Positions 59,157-64,000 of a stretch of 64,000 nucleotides of DNA are shown piece after piece. This DNA is from Absidia repens. Taxonomy: Eukaryota; Mucoromycota; Mucoromycetes; Mucorales; Cunninghamellaceae. Location: positions 992,001-1,056,000 of the forward strand of contig MCGE01000004.1 of NCBI GenBank assembly GCA_002105175.1, in the 5' to 3' direction. The stretch's first letter is position 1; every line of letters starts with the position of its first letter. Below the pieces are notes generated by a model that saw nothing but the letters and a program-made list of their open reading frames with translations, was not told the origin of the DNA and made no database searches. The translations under genes and the position numbers were made by a program.

Positions 59157-61356
59157 GTATGTCACTGGCAGGATAACTCGGTACCACCACTTTTGTGCAA
59201 AGCGTCAGAGGCTGAGAGAAGAAAGGTTGGGAAGTTGAAGAGGTAAAAAGATGGTTTCTCGATCGATCACGTCTATAACGAAATGATGCAGAAAGGGACT
59301 AGAAGACTTTTTTTCAATCAAGAAAAAATTATAAGGTTAGCAGTGTAAATGATAAACATGAGCACCTTTATTTCAATTCTTACTTGTAGTGTAGCTTCAG
59401 AGTTTATTATCATTAACCAATATGATGGCTAAAATATAACAAAAGAAGCAGTTTGTCCACAGAGTAATAATAAATAGAGCAATAATAGAATAAAAATATA
59501 AAGGCGAAGAATAAAAGAATAATAGGACAAAAATACAAGTGAGAATAAAATTGAAGTATAAACAGAAGCGAAAAGAAGAAAAATAAAGGGAAGAAAAGCG
59601 GGAACAGAAAAAAAAAATAACAGTGAGAAAATAAGGCAAGATTGTGGAAAATAGTATCAAAGAAAAAAAAATGACAGTCTTTTGTATGCTTTGACCATGT
59701 TGATGTATACCGGTGAGCTACAAATTTGAAACATCTCCAATTAGAGATCAAAGAAAAGGTAGAGTTCATCCACTATGTGTTACCAGCGCTGTTTGAAAAA
59801 CAATCCTTCCCTTAATGCTGGATCTCTTCTACCTCCCATCCCATTGCCCTTCCAGAAGCCACTTTCAATTTTCCCTGTAACTTCGCCTCGTTGTGAACAT
59901 CCAAACACGTTTTATTGCTCGTGCTTTCATTTGTGTTTTGTATAACTTTACCAATGTCAGTTTCGCTTTATGCATATGAATTTGATGCCAATTCTTCGAT
60001 TATTGTGCACAATTTCTTTTTTTTTCTGGTATGATTTCCCAATTAATTCAAACGCCGTTTTTCTCTTTTCGAAGTTTTTTTTTAATACCTTGTTATAGTA
60101 GTAGCTTATCAAAAATTCTGAAAGCATTTTTAGGTATAAAAAAAACGTTTCCGAATAAAAAACGCGACAATGGTCGATCGCATGTGCTTTACTGGATGGG
60201 ATAATGATCCGCAAAATGGTGGGGCACGGCACATTTCTTTGGATTTGAGGAAATCTGCGGCCTAGCAAATCCATTCGCCGATGGAATTGCTTTTCTGACT
60301 TTGACCATATAAAGCGGGTGCCTTCCCACTTCCCTCCTTCTTTCTAGCTTTCCAAAACAAAATAGGTGAAAATCAACATCAAGGTAAGATATACGAAAAA
60401 AGATTATATGATATAGCGGAAAAACATGACCAGGATACAGTAATGCGAATATAATATGGACCCAAAAATATATCTTATTGAAGGGGCTCATTGTAAAAAC
60501 TGACTTATTGGAAGGATTTATTGAAGGAGCAATGAGATAGACTAATGTGAGATTTGAAAAATAGTCAACATCAATCTAAAGGGGGAATTGTAAATTAGGA
60601 GTATGTGCACAGAAGAAAGCATGAGAAGGACTAAAGGGATATCTATTATCAATGGAGTAAAAAAGGGATCTATTGCGCAATACATAAAAAACTAATGGGA
60701 CATTTTTCATTGAATCAGGTAGAAAGGGACATATTTTATTCAGATGTCGATGCAAAAATTTAAACTAACACTACACTAAGCTAATGTAGACTCCAAAAAG
60801 CCAACCAATGGTGATTCTAAATCCTGAATTCAGAATGAGCGGATTCCCCATGCATATATATCCACGTGGACGGGATCTGAAATTTATTCACTTGCACCCT
60901 AGGAAGAAGACTACAGTACCATAGGTAATAAATAAAGTAAAAATAATGCATCATATATCGTTCTAAGTGTATGGAGGATAGCAGATAATGATGGTGTCAG
61001 ATAGATGATTCTTTAAATGCTGAAATATAAATACCTATGACGCAGGATAAAGATTCCCGTCTTCATTGAGATAGACACCAGTAAAACCGTTCCTAATCAA
61101 CATCGGCTTTGGTTTTCTTGAGAGTCATCGTTCTAACCATAAAATACGGGTACATTCTCGATATATGTATAAAAAAATATAGTAAGTAGCCTTTATTGTT
61201 TTGCTTTTTTTTTTTTTTTTTACATGTAAAAAGTGGATGGATATTATAAAAATATAGATAGGGAGAAAAACAGTGCTGTGAGATAGATGGTGGGAGGATA
61301 AAAGGGGAATAAATGTATGGACAAAATAAAATAAAAGTGGTAGTAATAAAAAAAAT
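59157..61356. other. 2.2-kb intergenic region with DR1 copy 5
   Basis: Between the FAR1-type gene promoter and the exportin-T 3' end. AT-rich with A-rich low-complexity DNA (59460-59670), DR1 copy 5 (about 60540-60905) and a T tract near 61207. The open frames at 59397-59769, 59957-60491 and 61125-61484 (minus) are low-complexity and unsupported. Confidence 0.55.
60540..60905 (-). repeat. Dispersed repeat DR1, copy 5
   Basis: Contains AACTAATGGGACATTTTTCA, AGAAAGGGACATATTTTATT and AACACTACACTAAGCTAATG, matching the 21.8-kb copy closely, then GGATTCCCCATGCATATATA and CCACGTGGACGGGATCTGAA. Diverged in the middle. Confidence 0.75.
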
Positions 61357-63070
61357 CTAACTTTTTGCTTCAGAAATAAAGGATTGGTAATATTTCTTGA
61401 ATTGTTTCGCATCATATTGTTGTATCGCTTGACAGTAGCGTTCCGCAGTTTCCCTTGGGCATTGAATGGACGGAAAGAAGACATTCAGCATATATTCAAC
61501 ATAGTCATTGCCCTGTTTTGTGTATAACATTTTTTGAATACCAGTGATTTCACCAAACACCTATTAATAAAGAAAACGGGCATGCATTGTCACTGTTAGT
61601 CTTGTTTTTTTTTTTTTTTTGATCGCTATGTTTTTTTAAAAAATGTTTACCAGCATAGATTGACCGTCGGCAACGTTGAATGAATTGTTCATAGGCACAG
61701 AGAATGTCATTGGGATAAGTTCATTGTATACAAATTGATCAAAGCCAGGAGCCACTGTAGGTTGCTGAGCAGTGCTGGAGAAGGCGGTGACAAATTTCAG
61801 GAAAACGCCAAACGCCATTTTTTGTGTTGTAGGGTCAGTGTTGTCTTTGCTAAAATGAAGAATAGTTTGTAGAATAGTGTTGAGGTGTCCAATATTTCTT
61901 TCTGAGACTAATACACCATCCAGTTCTGCATTAAATACACTAACAATAAAGTTCAGATAGGCTTTGCGGAGCTCTAGGAGTAAGATCGCTTCGTCAGTGC
62001 CGGAGGGGGTCGTATTCAAAAAGTCAAACACCCTTTTCACCAATGGCAAAAGCAATTCATCCATGACATTTCGAATCATCGGCTTATAAAATAAATAAAA
62101 TGAAGTGCGTCAGAAAAAAATTCCACCTTCTATCAGTTCTTTGTTTCTTTACCTTGTATTTGTGAGCAATTAATCCAATGAATGGCAAGAAGTCGACAAG
62201 TTCGGTGATCTGGCATTCTGTTAAAAGTCCAGTGATAAGTGTTGGTAAGTAAGGCAAGATTTCCGATCCAAGGCAAGTGATAAATCGCGCGAAAGAGAAT
62301 CGAGCAGCGTCACGAATAAGTTCGACTTGGTTGTAAGTTTGAAGTACGTTCATGATGATTTCAGTTGCTTGCACAAAAACACCAGCCCATGCTTGATTGC
62401 ACGTAGCCCCTTTTGGAAGGGTAGGAAAACCTATCATATGAATAAATTAGTAAACAAAATAAAAGTTAATAAGAGTAGTATTCATTTTCCCCCTTAAAAA
62501 GCTACCAATCTTTATATTCTTTACCTTTTGCTACACTTCCAATAGCCATAATATAATGGTGCAACTGGATCATGTATAATTCATCTTCGCCATTGTATCC
62601 TTGACCCATGGTACTTTGAATACCATCCACCAAAGGTTGTAATGCGATTTGTAAGTATTCAGTTTGCTTGGAAGATTCCAGTTGTTCAAATGAGATAAGC
62701 ATACCAACGGTTTCAAATAAGTAAAGTTGACTGTCGAAGATGGACGCGGCAGGTAAAGGCATACCATCAGCATTGTTGGTCAGTACAGGAAGTTCCGCTT
62801 GAATAGACAACAGATTACCGAGGGATGAGAGCACCGTTTCAACATAAGGACCCATCTTGGGTTTGAGGCTTTTCACGAAACGGTGGAATAGGTACCAACA
62901 TCTGCATCTAACTTGTTTCAATGAGTGATGAATTCCACGAGCGTCGACAAAAGATTCAAGGGCTTGAGGTAAGTAATCAGGACGAAGTTCAAAGAATTGA
63001 TAGTATCGTACAAGGTTTTCAAAGTATTGCAAAGGCACAGAGGGATGAGAATATGAGGAGATGTCTAAAC

Positions 63071-63106
<36 letters not shown>

Positions 63107-64000
63107 GGTTTAGCCTGAGTCTACCAAGTCAAATTCAAAAAAAAAGGTATACTTACTTGAGGTCACCATTTCTTGGACAAGCTCGCCGAGCGGAGTCAAA
63201 ACATTAGGATCGTTTGCGTTGACAAATACCATGGCAGCTTTTGGAAGAACCTCACCATAAGTGTACAAGACATAGAGGCAAAGTTCCACTTCACGCCAAT
63301 CCAAATCTGCACCGGACTTGAATTTGTTGATAGTTTCCATAATAGTAGAATGCACAAAGCTTACATAAAGTTCATCATCAATAGATGCAGCATGATCAGT
63401 AAAAACACGAAGGTTCTATTTGAGCAAAAACCTTGTTAATACTGGCCCCTCATTTTTGTTTTGTTTTTTCCAAATTTACTTACCTTTCGCAGCTCTGCAA
63501 AAAGGGCTTCCTCTTCAGGTTCATCTTCGTCAGCCCCCCATTCGGTATCCTCATCGTATTTCATTTTGCGGATAAACACACTGAGAAGAGATCCCAAAAG
63601 TTCGCGTTGTGTTTGAGTAAATGGTTGCATTGCCTTTTTCTGTTTCTTAAACTAAAGACAGCAAAGAGATCATGCGTACATAAGTAATCCTGAATTTCAT
63701 TTGAATCAATAACTACGACATGTACTTACAATAGATAAAAGGTCATTGACAAAGGGGAATGTGGCGGTGGTTGTTTCGTCGTATTCATTGGCGAGAAACT
63801 TGAGTAAATAAGGCGAGAGTTGTTCAATGAGGGCCCAGGAGGTTGCTAATAAGATAGATCCAGTAAGTCATCATTATGCGCCCGAAAACGAAGATCAAAA
63901 AAAAAAAAAAAGTACCTTTCGCATCACTTGGAATACTAGAATCACCATGGATCTTGCAAAGTTCAATGCCCATCACGTTGGTCAAGCGAGCCGCACTTTC
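61357..64000 (-). CDS. LOS1: Exportin-T, tRNA exportin (5' end beyond window)
   Basis: Karyopherin that carries mature tRNA out of the nucleus with Ran-GTP. Eight exons are visible: 64000-63916 (open at the edge), 63845-63730, 63651-63484, 63415-63157, 63064-62525, 62430-62153, 62082-61651 and 61560-61357, all in phase. Conserved exportin-T segments include SWALIEQLSPYLLKFLANEY, HPSVPLQYFENLVRYYQFFE, DARGIHHSLKQVRCRCWYLF and RFVKSLKPKM. The C-terminus reads YCQAIQQYDAKQFKKYYQSF and ends ISEAKS. The missing N-terminus would hold the Ran-binding importin-beta domain. A 31-base A tract (63073-63103) lies in one intron close to its acceptor. The gene reads away from the window edge towards the FAR1-type gene. 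Confidence 0.95.

Noticed and set aside
59397..61484. Open frames of 80-120 codons in the FAR1-exportin spacer, some with hydrophobic runs.
   Set aside because: Their Phe/Leu/Tyr richness follows from T-rich sequence on that strand. One overlaps the end of exportin-T out of frame.

Overview
The window is nuclear DNA of a fungus, most likely an early-diverging, AT-rich lineage such as Mucoromycota (Mucorales-like). The evidence is a fungal alpha-aminoadipate reductase (LYS2, specific to the fungal lysine pathway), RAD16, SPO11 and LAA1 in fungal form, a STE3-class pheromone-type receptor and paired secreted pepsins. Introns are short, with GTAAG/GTATG donors and CTAAT/CTGAC-like branch sites, and there are about 100 of them in 19 genes. 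Homopolymer A/T tracts are very common. I see no prokaryotic operon, phage, CRISPR array or tRNA gene. The species call is inference.

Layout. 1-1637 (-): mRNA guanylyltransferase CEG1, cut by the left edge. It is divergent from 1913-5227 (+) NUP98 and 6083-8580 (+) NUP96, which lie head to tail as two separate genes. 8873-10345 (+): mitochondrial TPR protein resembling Mgr3. 10.35-13.9 kb: gene-poor, with tandemly duplicated exon/intron-like units, dispersed repeats and a 57-base A tract. 13.9-20.3 kb (-): STE3-like receptor and LYS2. 20.3-23.3 kb: repeat-rich spacer. 23.3-29.1 kb (-): RAD16 (19 exons, one of 5 bases) and an Mtf2-like mitochondrial protein. 30.1-31.0 kb (+): small coiled-coil orphan. 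31.3-36.0 kb (-): an unrecognised membrane protein and mitochondrial seryl-tRNA synthetase. 37.0-44.2 kb (+): ERG10 thiolase, an orphan 7TM protein and two tandem pepsin-type proteases. 46.0-59.2 kb (-): SPO11, LAA1/HEATR5 and a FAR1-type DNA-binding-domain protein. 61.4-64 kb (-): exportin-T (XPOT/LOS1), cut by the right edge.

How the genes relate. Several concern the nucleus-cytoplasm boundary: cap synthesis, two central nucleoporins and the tRNA exportin. Others concern genome maintenance (RAD16, SPO11), mitochondrial expression (Mtf2-like, SerRS, TPR protein) and primary metabolism (LYS2, ERG10). There is no biosynthetic cluster. The most notable arrangement is the NUP98/NUP96 locus. In animals and many fungi this is one gene whose product is cut by autoproteolysis. 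Here the NUP98 frame stops exactly at the position of the usual cleavage site, and NUP96 has its own start 855 bases downstream.

All exon boundaries below were read by eye from splice motifs and reading-frame continuity, and the phases were checked arithmetically. Exon lists are given in transcript order.
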